Origin: Podocnemis expansa
Lineage: Eukaryota; Chordata; Testudines; Podocnemididae
Assembly: GCA_007922195.1 (NCBI GenBank)
Contig: ML682003.1
Coordinates: forward strand, 1,244,719-1,308,718
Length of the DNA: 64,000 nucleotides
Direction: 5' to 3'
Shown: piece after piece, positions 46,546-59,330 of the stretch
Layout of the letters: each line of letters begins with the position of its first letter
Numbering within the stretch: position 1 is the stretch's first letter
Notes under the pieces: generated by a model
Told to the model about the DNA's origin: nothing
The model's input: only the letters and a program-made list of their open reading frames with translations
Database searches by the model: none
Program-made: the position numbers and the translations under genes

Positions 46546-46861
46546 CAGGGGTGTCCAACCTTTTTGGGTGAGGGGCCACACAGCAATTCTTTTCTCAGTC
46601 GGGGGGCCGGTAAGAAAATTTCTGACAGCTAAGACATACAAATTGATCTTTATTAATAAGCTTTAATAAAATAATGATTAATGTGATATTTGGCATTGCT
46701 TTTGCTTGCAAAAATGTTCAAGGCCTGCCTGCACACTTGATGTAGCAATACAGAGTATTCCAGATAGCCCCAGCCAGCCCCAGCTCCCAGGCTCTTGCTG
46801 CAGCATTCAACAGGCCAGATAAAAGCCCTTGGCAGGCCGGACTCTGGTCCCCAGGCTGCAT
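46546..46861 (+). mobile_element. hAT MITE, 'caggggtgtccaacc' family
   Basis: The left end reads CAGGGGTGTCCAACCTTTT followed by GAGGGGCCACACAGC and a long AT-rich centre. The right side has GGCAGGCCGGACTCTGG and CCCCAGGCTGCAT, the mirrored sub-terminal part, but the last few bases are decayed. Flanks ATTTAGTA and ACCTAGTA match at 6 of 8. Confidence 0.75.
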
Positions 46862-46869
46862 ACCTAGTA

Positions 46870-48009
46870 GAAAAGTGTCTTTGTTGACAGACACAGCACT
46901 TCTGCATGGAACATGAGTGACCTTTTCTCCTACCATCTCCATTCAGGTCGTAACTGAGGGACGTATTAGGGACGTATTAGAAGGACACCGTGTGGCTCTA
47001 ACAATGCCCATGATATATCAGTGCTCCTCCAGCACAGAAGAGGTATCGGTCTCTAAAGTCATCAAGCCAGGAGCTCTAAATTCACCAATGACAGAAACCC
47101 ATGGCAGCGCACAAGGAAACAAGGAGACAATATTGATAAGCATGAAGGTCTCAGCATATCAGCAGCCGTTGTCAAGCCTTTTGGAGGCATCACAACAAGA
47201 AGGGATACTAAGCAAGATAATGAGTTAATTTTGTGGAGGTTTACGGAGAGCTCCTTTGAAGTACGTGGAGCAGCCTGGGAGAAAATACAAAGGTGCCTGC
47301 TTGAAAATTTAAGAAGTGGGGAAATGGAGGCTCATCTGACGGGCTGCTTACAGGCAAGCAAAGACAGCTCAACAGCAAATGAGAGATGACAGGTATGACA
47401 GGGATTGACTGTGAAGGGCCTTGCGAGTGATGACGTGAAGCAAAACCAAACACAAATGGATTTTTTAAAAGGTAATAAATGCTAGGGAATCAGCTGATGT
47501 GAACAGAGCAGCAAATCTGATACAAAGGGACAGGTGCAGTAGCTGGTGGAGATTTACATGATTTATACAGGGAAAGCAATACAAAGAGAAAAACTTCCAG
47601 AAGCTCCAAAAGTTGCATATAATCATCAAGATGGGGAAGGAGGAGAAGCTCTTTCCATTTTGATACTGTTTCCCTTGGACTGTTTTCTAAATGTAGACCT
47701 GGGCATTTGTATTAATGTCACTTTACTCTTTGCAGATTAAATGAGATGGACTGAGTAAGCCAGTGATATAGAATTCACCTTCTATTATGCAGATGATTTA
47801 TTACATTTGATTGGGAACATGAACTCATTACACTAATATTAAGGAGGATAAAACTGTGTAATTCAAATGATTATATGTTCTCAGTTTACAAAAGGGAATA
47901 ATAAAATAATGGAACAAAGAGCCACCAGATCTTAAAGTCCAGTTACAAACCAGATTTGAATTGGTGTCTAAAGGTATAAGGTTCCACATCCATTATCAGA
48001 GAGATGTGA
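46870..48009. other. Unassigned sequence
   Basis: A plus-strand frame of 103 codons at 46917-47228 has no family resemblance. A 10-bp direct repeat (GACGTATTAG) at 46961-46980 is noted. Nothing else. Confidence 0.45.
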
Positions 48010-50690
48010 CATAAGAGCAGCTATATTGAGTCAGACCAACACCCCAGCCAGCTCAGTATCCGGTCTCCCAATGCCAAGTGCATGAGAAGGAATGAACAAA
48101 CCAGGTAATCGGCGTTCAAGCGATCCATCCCATCTGTCGCTCCCAGCTTCCAGAAAACAGCAATCCTTGCCTATCCCGGCTATCAATTACTGATGGATTT
48201 ACCCACCAGGAACTTATCTAGTTCTTTTTTGAATCTCATTATGGGCTTGTCCTTCTCAACATCCTCTGGCAAGGTGTTCCACAGATTAACAGTATGTTGT
48301 GTGAGGAAATACTTCCTTCTGTATGTTTTAAAACTACTGCCTGTTAATTTCATTTGATGACCCCTCGTCTTTTCTTATGAGAAGCAGTAAATGACACTTT
48401 CTTATTTGCTTTCTCCAAACCAGTCATGATTTAATAGATCTCTATCATATCTCCGCTTTGTCATCTCTTTTCCAGGATGAAAAGCACCAGTTTTCCTCTC
48501 TGTCCTCATACAGAAGCTTCTCCATAACTAATAATTTTTGTTGCCCTATTCTCTACCTTTTCCCATTCCAATATATCTTTTTTGAGATGGGGTGATCAAA
48601 TCAACATGCAGATTTCAAGAAGTGGGTTAACACGAATTTAAAGACATAATACAATATTTTATGCCTTATTATCTAATCCTTTCTGAATGACCGCTGACAT
48701 TCTGTTGGCTTTTTTGGCTGCTGCTGGCACACTAAGTGACTGTGTGCAGAGAACCACCCACAGTGACTCCAAGATCTCTTCCATGAGTGGTAACAGCTAA
48801 CTTAGAACACATCATTTTATATGTATAGTTAGGATTATGTTATACCATGTGTGTTACTTTGCATTTATGAACATTGAATCTCATCTACCATTTTATCACC
48901 TATTCACCTAGTTTTGTGCAGTGCCATTGTAGTTCCTCACAGTCTGCTTTGGACTTAATTATATTCAGTAATTTTGTATCATCTGTGAATTTTGCCACTG
49001 CACTGTTTACCCCTCTTCCCAGATCATTTACAAATATGTTGATGTGTACTGATCTATATATAGATCCCACGAGGACACATTTATTTACCTCTTTTCATTC
49101 TGAAAACTAACCATTTGCTCCCAAAAAAAAAAACCAAGGAGTCGTATGGCACTTAAAGACTAACACACTTATCTGTTAGTCTTTAAGTGCCACATGACTC
49201 CTTGGGTTTTTTTGTTGTTGTTTTTTTTTCCTGAACTAGACTAACACGGCTAACCCTTTGGAAATTTGCTCCAACCCTTTGTTTCCGTCTTTTAATCAAT
49301 TACTTGATCCAGGATGAGATCTTCTCTCATGACCGCTTACTTTGTTTAAGGGCCTTTGGGTGAGGGCTCTTGTTTAACGCTTTCTGAAAATCTAAGTACA
49401 CTATATCCACTGGATCACCCTTGTCCACATGCTTGTGGATCCCCTCAAAAAACCCTAAGAGATTAGTGAGGCATGATTTCCCTTTATGAAAGCCATACTG
49501 ACCCTTCCCCAACAAATCCTATTCATCTGTGTGTCTTCTAATTCTGTTCCTTATCATAGTTTCAACCAATTAGCCCCATGCTGATGGTAGGATGGCAAGC
49601 CTAAAAAGCCTTTAAAAAAAAATGGAGTCACATTAGCTATTTCCCGTTTAGCTAGTACAGAAGCTGATTTAAATGACAGGTTACCTACCACAGTTAAGGG
49701 TTCTGCAGTTTCATATTTGAGTTCCTTTAGAGCTCTCAGGTGAACACTGTGTGGTCCTTGTGACTTACTTCTTGTTTAATTTATCAATTTCTTCCAAAAT
49801 CTGCTCTAATGACACCTCTGTGTGGGAAAGTTCCTCAGATCTGTCACCTAAAATGAATGGCTCAGGTTTGGGAATATCCTTCACCCCCAGTTGTTACAAC
49901 CAATGGAAAGAATTAAATTCAGTTTCTCCACAATACCAGTATTTCCCTTCAGTGCTCTTTTAGTACCTTAATCAGCCAGTGGCCCCACTGATTGTTTAGT
50001 GGGCTTTCTGCTTCTGCTGTACTTAAAAAGAAAATTTTGCCGTTATTTTCTGGGTCTTTGTCAACTCTTCTTCAGATTCTTTTTTGGCCTTCCTAATTAT
50101 ATATTTAGATTTCACTTGCCAGAGCTGACACTCTTTTCTATTTTCCTCAATAGGATTTAATTTCCACTTTTTAAGGGATGCCCGTTTGCCTCTAACTGCT
50201 TCTTCTGCCCTGTTGTTTAGCCACAGTGCCACTTTTTTGGTCCTCTTACTAGGATTCTGAATTTAAACTGACCCTCTATTATGGTGTCTTTATAATGTTT
50301 CCATGAAGTTTGCAGGGATTTCAGTTTTGACACTGTACCTTTTAATTTCTGTTTAACTAACTTTTTCATTTTTGCATAGTTCCCCTTTCTGAAATTAAAT
50401 GCTATCGTGCTGGGCAGCCTGGGGTTTCCCCCACCCGCACATAGATCTTAAATTTTATTATATTATGGCCACTATTATCAAGTGCTTCAGCTATATTCCC
50501 CTCTAGGACCAGACCTGTGTTCTGCGTAGGACTAAATCAAGACTTGCCTTTCTTTTTGTGGGTTCCAGGACTAGCTGCTCCAAGACGTAGTCATTTAAGG
50601 TTTCAAGAAACTTTCTCTCTGCAGCCAGCCCTGAGAGGACACGTACCCGGTCTATATGCCTGTAACTGACATTTCCAGCTTTCCTAACCC
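48010..50690 (-). pseudogene. L3/CR1-like LINE, decayed, split by fold-back copy K
   Basis: The 3' end is on the left: the plus strand shows AGCAGCTATATTGAGTCAGA and GCTCAGTATCC, the inverted tail of L3-type LINEs. Coding relics on the minus strand are [15 protein letters not shown] with VDIVYLDFQKAL at 49327-49515 (polymerase block with the first catalytic Asp), a linker relic at 50023-50232 and an endonuclease-side relic at 50503-50697 (LNDYVLEQLVLEPTKRKASL). Frameshifts and stops separate them. No intact domain remains. Confidence 0.85.
49113..49272 (-). mobile_element. Fold-back retroelement copy K, nested in L3-like LINE
   Basis: The body at 49122-49263 has the head at the right (GAACTAGACTAACACGGC). 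The stem CAAGGAGTCGTATGGCAC is mirrored as GTGCCACATGACTCCTTG around a loop of only about 14 bp. An exact 9-bp target duplication, ATTTGCTCC, flanks it (49113-49121, 49264-49272). Confidence 0.93.
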
Positions 50691-51664
50691 CGAGCACAGT
50701 GGACTGGAAAGTTTCCTGAACACTGAGCTGAGGAAATATTCCAGGTCACCTTCAAGGACTCGCCCTTCCTCCCAATCAGAAGAAGAAGAAAAAAAAAATT
50801 ACACATGGTTTGCAAGACTTTTAGTGACATCATGTTTGAAAAAAACACTATTGTAGGAGAGAAACAGACTGTAAAATATGCTGCCACTCACTCATTCCCT
50901 ATCTGACTACTGCAGGCATCCTAGACAGAGCAATAACTAGCGGTATCCTTTTCAAACAGTCTTTCAACTCCAGGCTGACAGCAGGAGGTGCTATTTTGTG
51001 GAAGTGATGTACACAAAACACTTACAGCAGAACCAATAAACTGAAGAGTCAAATTCACTAGGGATCTTTGGCTTCTAAGCTCTTCAGAGCACCCGTCTGC
51101 CTTTGCTTACACGGTGCCATGTTCGTTTATGGTGATACATAAATTATGAACTGCAGAAATTAACTCCTGTGCAAATAAAGTTTGAGGTTCTGTACTACTG
51201 AGTGAAGTCCAACACAGTAACCAGATGGGAGAGGGTTAAATTTGGTCTATAGTAGCTAGGAAACTGCAAAAATCAGTTCTCTTTAATGCTGCTCTCTTTC
51301 AGGGAACTCCCCTGTTACTATTTTTCCTCAACAAGGGTAAAGAGAGAAAAATACAGGTATCAGCACAGCTCATTTATTAGTGTGGGCAGGAAAACAAAGA
51401 GAACTCTGACTGCACATTCTTACAAATCCAGAAATTGTGGCTACTGGGAATTTGGCTGATCAAACCAGGACAGAGGGAAATTTTTTGGAAACCAGTAGTA
51501 GATGATAACCAGTCAATACAGAGGAAGCAGTAACAAATATGTAGCCAGGAATAATTTGCAGTGGCCAGAGACAGACTAGATAACCAAACCACTCCTCTCC
51601 AGGTCTAAAACCGCCCTTCCTATTATCCCAACCTCTGCAAGGCAAGTCACCTATTGCTAATTTA
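50691..51664. other. Unassigned sequence
   Basis: No gene or repeat is recognised. Confidence 0.45.
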
Positions 51665-51821
51665 CAGTGGTCATCAAACTTAACTTACTGGTGACCCCCT
51701 TCACACAAGCTTCTGAGTGTGATCCCCTGGCCCCCATGGACTCCCCGTCCCCCCTTCGCCCATGCCTGTCAGAGTCAGGGCTCGCATAACCACATCAGGA
51801 CCCCCAGTTTGAGAACCAATG
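51665..51821 (+). mobile_element. hAT MITE, 'cagtggtcatcaaac' family
   Basis: Starts CAGTGGTCATCAAACTTAA and ends CCCAGTTTGAGAACCAATG, an imperfect inverted pair. The flanks do not give a clear duplication. Confidence 0.65.
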
Positions 51822-52214
51822 CACCAGTAACAATATTGTCAGAAAACTGAGCATCCAAAATTCAAGCAACTAATCCATATTTCGGCCATGCTTTGGCCTG
51901 CAATGGGAGCCAAGGTTGCTCAGTGATTCTGGAGAAGAAAAAAACAAACACTGTATTTAGATACCTGTCCCCTTGTGCTTACACATTATGATACAGTCTT
52001 TAATTACATGCTCAACTGCCTCCCGCCCAGGACCCTCGTCTCATTCAGTACAAAGGAGAAATGGTGCTCTGGGAGTGAATTGCGATTGCACAAGCTGTTT
52101 TCTGTCAGCAGACTGCTGCCTCATTTGTTTCTGAAGCTGAAAGGCATGTTATGAAGGAGACAGGGGACTGCAAGAAGAGGAAGGAGGGCCTCATGACCCA
52201 AGTAGCTAAATGTC
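51822..52214. other. Unassigned sequence
   Basis: Nothing is recognised. Confidence 0.45.
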
Positions 52215-52425
52215 ACCCTAGAGAATCTTGATTCTAAGGAACTGGTGAAATCTCCATCCTTCGAGATTTTTAAAGTGTGGCTTGCCAAAGCCCTGGCTGG
52301 GCTGGTTTAATTGGGGTTGATCCTTCTGTGAGCAGGGAATTGGACAGGATGACCTCCCAACGTCTTCTCTGATTCCATCCCAGCCTCTGCTGGAGCTCCT
52401 ACGTGATTCTGGGAAAGTCACTAGA
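52215..52425 (+). mobile_element. CR1 LINE 3' end fragment
   Basis: GGTGAAATCTCCATCCTTCG, AAAGCCCTGGCTGGGCTGG, GGAATTGGACAGGATGACC and a final CTACGTGATTCTG follow the CR1 3' end on the plus strand. It is severely 5' truncated and non-coding. The open minus-strand frame over it is not a gene. Confidence 0.8.
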
Positions 52426-54477
52426 TCAAAATGTTCACAGTCGGCCGTTACTCAAATGTACCTCGTTTTCAGTCTCAGGCTTGGTGAAACTATTCTATGC
52501 AACAAGTGCCTTTACTGTAAGAGGAACACGATTTCAGAGAAAGTTCTCAATACGTTTTATCTACACATACTGCCCTTGAGTCCTACAACTAGGCATTTTT
52601 TGCAACATTTTACTATCCACTGCAATCTCAATTAATAAACTCGGTGATATCCTCTCCACTATACTCAGTACCTCGATCAGCTGCCATTCAAGGCTATCAA
52701 CACCAAAGCCCAACCAGGGTTAGTAACAAACACTTCAGTTTACCATTTTAAACTTCTTCTGCTAATGAATGAAGTCAAGCTGAATATCTCCAGGTACGTC
52801 TACGCTGCCCAGGCTGCAAGGAGCAATTGGGAAGGCCTAGGGAAACTGCTCAATACATCCTGGAAGTCCTCTCCAATTGACGCCAGTAATTACACCGCCC
52901 CGTCCCCGTCTCCCCCAAAAGAGTAAGGCTGCATTGACTGGAGAAATCAGTGGAGATACTCAAACAACATTACACAGTTTGCATATCTGCCATTAACTGC
53001 CAGTGGCAGTACAGACCAGGCCTATATTTACATTATCAGTCATCACGATATTATGATAAATAAAAGAATGGATGTATCAGGGTGTTTCTAGTGAACTTTG
53101 GATCAAAGGAACTAGCACATCTGAGAGTACCATCAACTCCAGCATCCCATCAGACGACGGACAGTACTACCAGATGCCAATGGCAGTACAACAAAGCCAA
53201 TAATGTGCTTTGTTTAAAAAAAATAAAATTATATATCCACTTTTCTCAATACAAAATTGCATGTTAAGTTCACAGAATGTCCACTGGAACTTTAATTAAG
53301 AGAAATGAGAAAGACAAGTTTTCCTCCTCCTTTCTTAAAAAAATTTAGATGCAACATGCACATTCCTAAATACAGTAGTCTTCTGTTATATTTATGCCCA
53401 ATATTGATCAAGAAAAGATCAAAGATGGCCCTCTTATCAGTCTTCACTATTTTGCTCTTACTTGTGAATTTCATATCAAAATCCAGAAATATCCCCATTC
53501 AATTGTTATGCCCCTTTCCCTACTTTTTTGCCTCTCTGTCAGCACTATGTACCAGAATTAAAGGTCTCAGCAAGGTCAGTCACACTGTGCGAGCCCTGAA
53601 CAGACACATTAAAAAAAGACAGTCTCTGCTCCAAAGAACTTTCAATGTAAAATCTTTACCCAACTACCTGGGTTCCCCTAAACAGATAGCCTTATTTTAT
53701 CATCACTACAAACACAGATTTCATTCTGCAATTCACAGGTAAGAGGAGAAAATAAAATTTGTATATAGATTTTAAGACCGCTAAAAAAAAAAATCAAGAT
53801 TTCTACAGTGTATGCACTAAGCCTCAAAAATAATATTCCAACTAAAGCTCTATGAAACACTATTCATAATACTCAGCTATTAAGAATGCAGCTATAATAA
53901 TTTATTTATCTCACACACAGCAGCAGGACTTCACAAAAAACCACAAGGGATCCAATGCAATGACAATCTTCTCTGTTAACTTGGGAACTATATTTTATTG
54001 AACACTTAAAAGTGTGGTTACTTGCTAACGAAATAACATCGTGCCATGAGGTTCTATAAATTATTCTCTCTTGATATTTTCCTGCCTCACAACCATGATG
54101 GGAGGCTGAATAAAAGAAATGCTTTGAGATCCTTCAATGAAAGGTATGCGCGAACTGAAAAGGATTGCTCAAATACCAAGCTCTAGTTGCAACTCAGATT
54201 ATTTTTTTCTAACTGCTAGATCTACAGTCTCTACCAAAGATCTGACTGTACAGTCATTGTCATGGCCGTCACCAATAGGACCAGCCTGCTTGCCTGCATA
54301 TCTATATATCTTTGTTTATATATTTTCTTATGAATGTAAGTGTTTATTTTATGATGATACATTTGTGGGTTTACCTTAAAAGTATTTTAGCTGTAATGCA
54401 GGATAGCTCATCATACCGGATTTATATAGGTAAGAAACACAGAGGTTCTGGACCTTTATTCTACGTAAGTGCTGATG
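52426..54477. other. Unassigned sequence with repeat remnants
   Basis: At 52793-53022 a GTACGTCTACGC end and a GTACAGACCAGG end suggest a decayed TIR element. At 53580-53660 the phrase CCCTGAACAGACACATT and AGTCTCTGCTCCAAAGAAC resembles an old L2/MIR-age repeat. The 145-codon frame at 53305-53742 runs into this phrase and is treated as chance. Confidence 0.4.
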
Positions 54478-54485
54478 AGCTAACG

Positions 54486-55278
54486 CAGTCATTCCCAACC
54501 TCTGGTCCATGGATCAATGGTGGTCCACGGATGGGGGGGAGATAATTACAGCAGGTAAACGTACTGTGATGAGTGCAATCTTTGCAAGTGAGCATAATAA
54601 ATTATTAGAAATAAGTGCATTTTTAATATCCCTCAACGTACAACTCTGACTCCTGTCAACCACAGGCTATGTTAAAAACTTTTAAAACTGTTTGGCTATG
54701 TCCACGTGTAGACACTTATTTTGAAATAAGTTAATTCGCAATAAGCTAATTTGAAATAAAATTGTTATTTTGAATTAAGTTAAATCGAAATAAGTAAAAA
54801 CTTCAAATCGAAATAGCAAATCTGGACACAGGACTTGCTATTTCAAATCGGGAGAGGGGCACCATGGGAGGTGTGGCAACATGAGCCCCTCCCTAGGCCA
54901 TGCCCCCACCCAATATATAGAAAAAGGAAGGCACCCTGGAAAGGAGAAGGGCAAAAGTGTTAGTTCAAAATAATAGTTATTTCAAAATAACACATCCAAA
55001 CAGCATTATTTTGAAACAACTGTTTTGAAATAATGGCTATTTCGATTTCAGTCTAGGTTTTACTATTTCAAAATAAGGTTCGTTATTTTGAAATGACAGG
55101 GCTTGTCACTTCAAAATAACAAAATGTCGTTCAGACATGACAACTTTTAAATCGAAACAATGACCATTGTTTTGATTTAAAAGCTATGTGTGGATATAGC
55201 TTTTGTTTCATGGTGTTCCACAAAAGCTTTTGATGACAATGTAGTGTTCCACATAAAGGGAAAGGCTGGGAACTGCTG
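54486..55278 (+). mobile_element. hAT MITE, 'cagtcattcccaacc' family, with a nested TIR element
   Basis: The left end is CAGTCATTCCCAACCTCTGG followed by GGTGGTCCACGG. The right end is CTGGGAACTGCTG. Flanks AGCTAACG (54478-54485) and AGCAAAGG (55279-55286) match at 6 of 8. Most of its length is the TIR element at 54694-55200, so the original hAT copy was short. Confidence 0.65.
54694..55200. mobile_element. TIR element, 'ggctatgtccac' family, short copy
   Basis: The left end GGCTATGTCCAC pairs with GTGGATATAGC at the right. Long sub-terminal regions made of TTTTGAAATAA-type motifs occupy both sides and fold on each other. The short centre (about 54845-54940) is moderately GC-rich. It is the short relative of the element at 30265-31761. 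Non-coding. Confidence 0.7.
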
Positions 55279-55303
55279 AGCAAAGGGATAAAGTGCATGT
55301 GTA

Positions 55304-55336
55304 CATACACACACACATACACGCACGCACACACAG
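55304..55336. repeat. (CA)n microsatellite
   Basis: An interrupted CA run with CGCACGCA in the middle. Confidence 0.9.
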
Positions 55337-58213
55337 TTATAACTGTTGCTCTAGATAAGTCAAGAGACAATAAGATGCGGGGCTGTGACATCCCTCTAGT
55401 GCAATCTACACTGGAGTTTTGTTGTATCACTCCAGTCCCTCACTCCTGGAGCCCGTCCTACCCTTCTGTGCAGTGAGAATCCCCTTTCCTAGCTTAGCCA
55501 GACATAACCACCAGCAAGCAAGTTGCTCCTGAGTGCTTGTAGGCAGCCACTTCTTGGATAGTATAACAGAATGACCCCAGTCAATACCCCCTATCCCAGA
55601 TGCCACGCTACGAACCTCCATCTTACAATGTTCAGTGATGTCCACTGAATAGCACAAGCTCATATAAACTAATCAATTTAACAAAAAAATTAATATGCAT
55701 GGGCTCTGTTATTCCCAATGAAGTCTCCCACACACTGCAAATCGAATGCACCTCCTTAGATAAAACAAATTTATTAACTACTGAAGGATTTTAAGTGATT
55801 GGAAGTCAAAGACAGCAAATCAGATTTGATCAAGAAAAATCAAAAGTGAAAGCATTCTAAACTAAGCTTAACGCTCTCAGCAACCTCACAAATTTGGGTG
55901 TTTCTCACAGCTGACTGACTGGTTTCCCTTCAGCCAGGCCCTCCTCTTTCATCAGCACGTCACGTGCTTTGTGGCATCTGTAGATGCAGATGGAAGAGAA
56001 TGAAAGTATGACAAATGTCTCTCCTTTCGTAAAATGTTCCTTTCCTCCTCTGGGGCTCTGCTCCCCTCCACCCCCGGGTTCAGGTGACAAACAACATCTC
56101 TGCATGTTATCCACATCCTAGTCAGGGAGCATTACCTCACTGGGGCCCCTTTGCTGATGCCTAGGCCAGTCCTCTGTTCCTGGAAAGCTGAGCTGGTTTT
56201 ATCCAATACAAGCCTTAATGAAATCCCCTCTGCTCCTGAAGAACTTTGCCTGGAAATGTTTTAAGCCATGAGGACACATCTTTGGGACTATTACATAGCA
56301 ACACCTCATAACCATACACATGATATTAGCACAAACAGCTCACTATAGCAATAATGCTCAGTACATCCTGAGCATTCAAGAACATCTTATGTGACATACT
56401 TTTCACTAAATAATACACAATTGCACTATAAGATTGAACTTGGGGATGAAGAATGTCACAAGGGCTACCCGAGTTCATGCCCTCAGTAGACTTGACAGGT
56501 ACACCACAAGAACAGGGTTTGGCCAGAAATATCAGAGGTGAGGATGAGCAAACTGTTTAGATGGGATATGGATCTGTTATTAATACTCCCAACCAAACAT
56601 GCCAGCCTACAAAATATGAGTACCCTAATATTTCATGGGTGAGGACGCTAAGTTTGTACATGGAAGGAGAGAACATACTGTTCAGGTTATAAAAGAGACA
56701 ACCCACTATGTTCAGACTTTTTCTGTTGCTTCTTAGTCTTTATGTCTTGCGTCTTACATTTAGTATTATCTTAGCCCAAATGATATAGCCTTTGCATAAT
56801 TCTTCAGTCTTGAGCGGCGTCAAAGCACTTATCTCCCACTCCAGAATTGAAGAACTTGGATGTTGGCATGTAGGGGTGAGGCTGGACATTTGTCTCTGAC
56901 CACCATGTTATCAAGGAAGGCTGTGAGTACTTTAATCCAAAAGCTTTATATTGTAGCATACCACATCTATCATTAGAATAATATAATTGCCTTTGTAATT
57001 CTCACAGATTATTAGTCATTTGACTAGGGGTGGACAAAAGTGGCGCACAGCTAGACACCAGCAATTTTACTTTTGGTCAGCAGAAGGCACTCTTCCATTA
57101 CATTTCTGCAGTGGAGGTAGGCAACTAAAAACTGGTCTCCATGGCAATCAGAAACATACATTTGGCGAGACCTGCATTTGACTATTATTCTATTTTATCT
57201 CCAATAAAGTCTTCAAGGCTACACTTTGGTCATCAGTAAGTGTCCTTGTCAGACACTCCAGTGATCATTGCAAAACACTGTGAAATGCAATTCTGGGTCC
57301 TGATTCTGATTAGATCAGCTGCTGAATCTATGGCCCTATTTTATATGCATCAGTAAAATAAGTAGGAACTTGAAATCAGGCAACACTGCCTTTTAAGCCT
57401 CATCTACATCAAGGAAATTTTGCAAACACTCCTAACCATTAACTCTGGGTCTGTTCCACTGTTTTTAGTAGTCTTACCTCCCTGCCAACAAGCTGTCCCA
57501 TGCATTTTAAGTACCATGCTAATGAGACAGGCTCTGATGACAACAAAAGTGAATGCAAACCACAGCTAGCAATTGTGGAACAGTTTTTGTAAGAATTCTC
57601 TTCTGTGCCCATGGCTTTAAATCATTACCAATAGCAAAGATTTTAAAACAGGAACTCGGCAGCATCTGTGGATGACACATGAGGCAAAATAGACTTCAGG
57701 TCACTCGCCCACAATGGTAGAGGCTCCGCAGATCTAATCGGTAGGAAAACATGTTTTTGTGTTGTAAAGCGAGCAGATGTGACTCCAGTTACACTGAGTA
57801 AGAACTTCTACATTTTTCTCTGACCACAACTATAATTTGAAGAGGAAATAAACATGTACATGTGAAATCATGATGCACTAAAATATGCAGGATAAGAGAC
57901 TGTCACCTATAGCAAATTTCCTACTATAAAAACCTTTTAGTAATTTTTCAAAGCCATCTAGATTCAGATACAGAGAGAGGTTTTCTAAGCACCAGATGCA
58001 AGTTTGGTACCTAATTCTTATTTGTACCTTTGAACATCTCCCTTATCATGCATAAATTTCAAAAGGGTTTGTGCATCTACATCCCCCATGTGGCTTTGGA
58101 AAAAGAATTCATCCTGTATGTCCATACAAATATATATTGCAAGGTAGGAAGAAGTCAGAAGATAATGAAGCAGGCACGCCGCTAATATCGTTTGTGAGGA
58201 ATAACAATTGTCA
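55337..58213. other. Unassigned sequence
   Basis: Nearly 2.9 kb in which I recognise no gene, RNA or repeat. All frames are short (below 80 codons). This is the longest stretch here without a recognisable transposon. Confidence 0.45.
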
Positions 58214-58221
58214 GTCTATAG

Positions 58222-58632
58222 CAGGGGTGGCCAAACTTATGGAACTCAAAAGCCACACAAGTTGATTATTAAACCTTTGAGAGCCACACTGGGGCATATA
58301 ACCATATACTTTTACCTACTCCAAAATTACTAAGTTTAAAATTCATTGCACACTTCAATTTTATCATAAAAAAGGACAAAGATTGATCCTACTGATGTCA
58401 GGTTCTAATAATTACTTAAGATTACCATGAAAACTAGGCCTATACAGTAAAAACTTAGCTGCTGCTTGATGTAGAAGACTGCAGGCTAGTGGAGAGTTTA
58501 AAATCCTGACCATGCTGCACTTCTCCCCACTGGGCTGCTTTCCTAAATTGATTTCCTGACATTCTTCCAGGAGCCACAGTTTTTCATTCAAGAGCCACAT
58601 GTGGCTCCCAAGCCACAGTTTGGCTATCCCTG
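58222..58632 (+). mobile_element. hAT MITE, 'caggggtggccaaa' family, copy 3
   Basis: 411 bp from CAGGGGTGGCCAAACTTAT to CACAGTTTGGCTATCCCTG. Flanks GTCTATAG (58214-58221) and GTCTACAG (58633-58640) match at 7 of 8, which fixes the family's true ends. It lacks the tandem array of the other two copies. Confidence 0.92.
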
Positions 58633-58640
58633 GTCTACAG

Positions 58641-58790
58641 CACCTTCCATCAGAGGATTTCTGAGTAGCTTGTGATGACGACAGAATGTCCTTGTGAAGT
58701 CAGTAAGGACAGTCTACACTTTATAGGTGAAGAAATGAAGACTAGGAAGCTGCATCACTAGATAAAGATCAAAGACAAAATTGGATTTTA
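58641..58790 (+). repeat. MIR-like SINE relic
   Basis: ACACTTTATAGGTGAAGAA and TGAAGACTAGGAAGCTGC follow the MIR core with divergence. Weak. Confidence 0.35.
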
Positions 58791-59309
58791 ATTCCAGCTT
58801 TGATTCTAAGTCCCTTGCAAAGGATCATGGGCTTAGGACAGCAGTTCATTACACCTCCTTTAGCAAACAGCAAGATTTTGGTTTTGCTTTCCTTTAATTT
58901 AAAGCACAGAGGGGATTCTGAATTATTATTTTCATTTCTAGTCACTTGTCTCAGAATTCCCTGGATGCATCAGAGTAGCGGAAAAAGCAGAACTAGTGGA
59001 CAATTCAGACTTCCAAAAGGCCTCAGACAAAGGTGTCACTAAAGATGTTAAGTAGTTATGGATCAAAAGCCGGCTCAGAGACAGAATGCAAAAGGTAGAA
59101 TTAAATGGTCAATTGTACTGATGGCAAAAGGTCAACAGAAGTCTGTATTAGGTCCAGTGTTGTTTAATATGAATTGTTGTTCATTAGTGAACTGGAGATG
59201 GGGGAGAGGACTGACAGCAAAACTGTGAAGATGACAAATTATTTAAATTAGTCAGGCCTTAAAAAGACAAAAAAGTATTCTAACAAGCTAGGAGAATGGG
59301 CAACACAAT

Positions 59310-59330
59310 GGTAAAAAAAAAAAAAAAAAA
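59310..59330. repeat. Poly(A) run
   Basis: About 19 consecutive A within the LINE relic; probably an expanded A-rich codon run. Confidence 0.85.

Noticed and set aside
53305..53742. Plus-strand frame of 145 codons followed by a splice-donor-like GTAAGA
   Set aside because: Its second half overlaps text that resembles an old interspersed repeat, and no acceptor or neighbouring exon fits.
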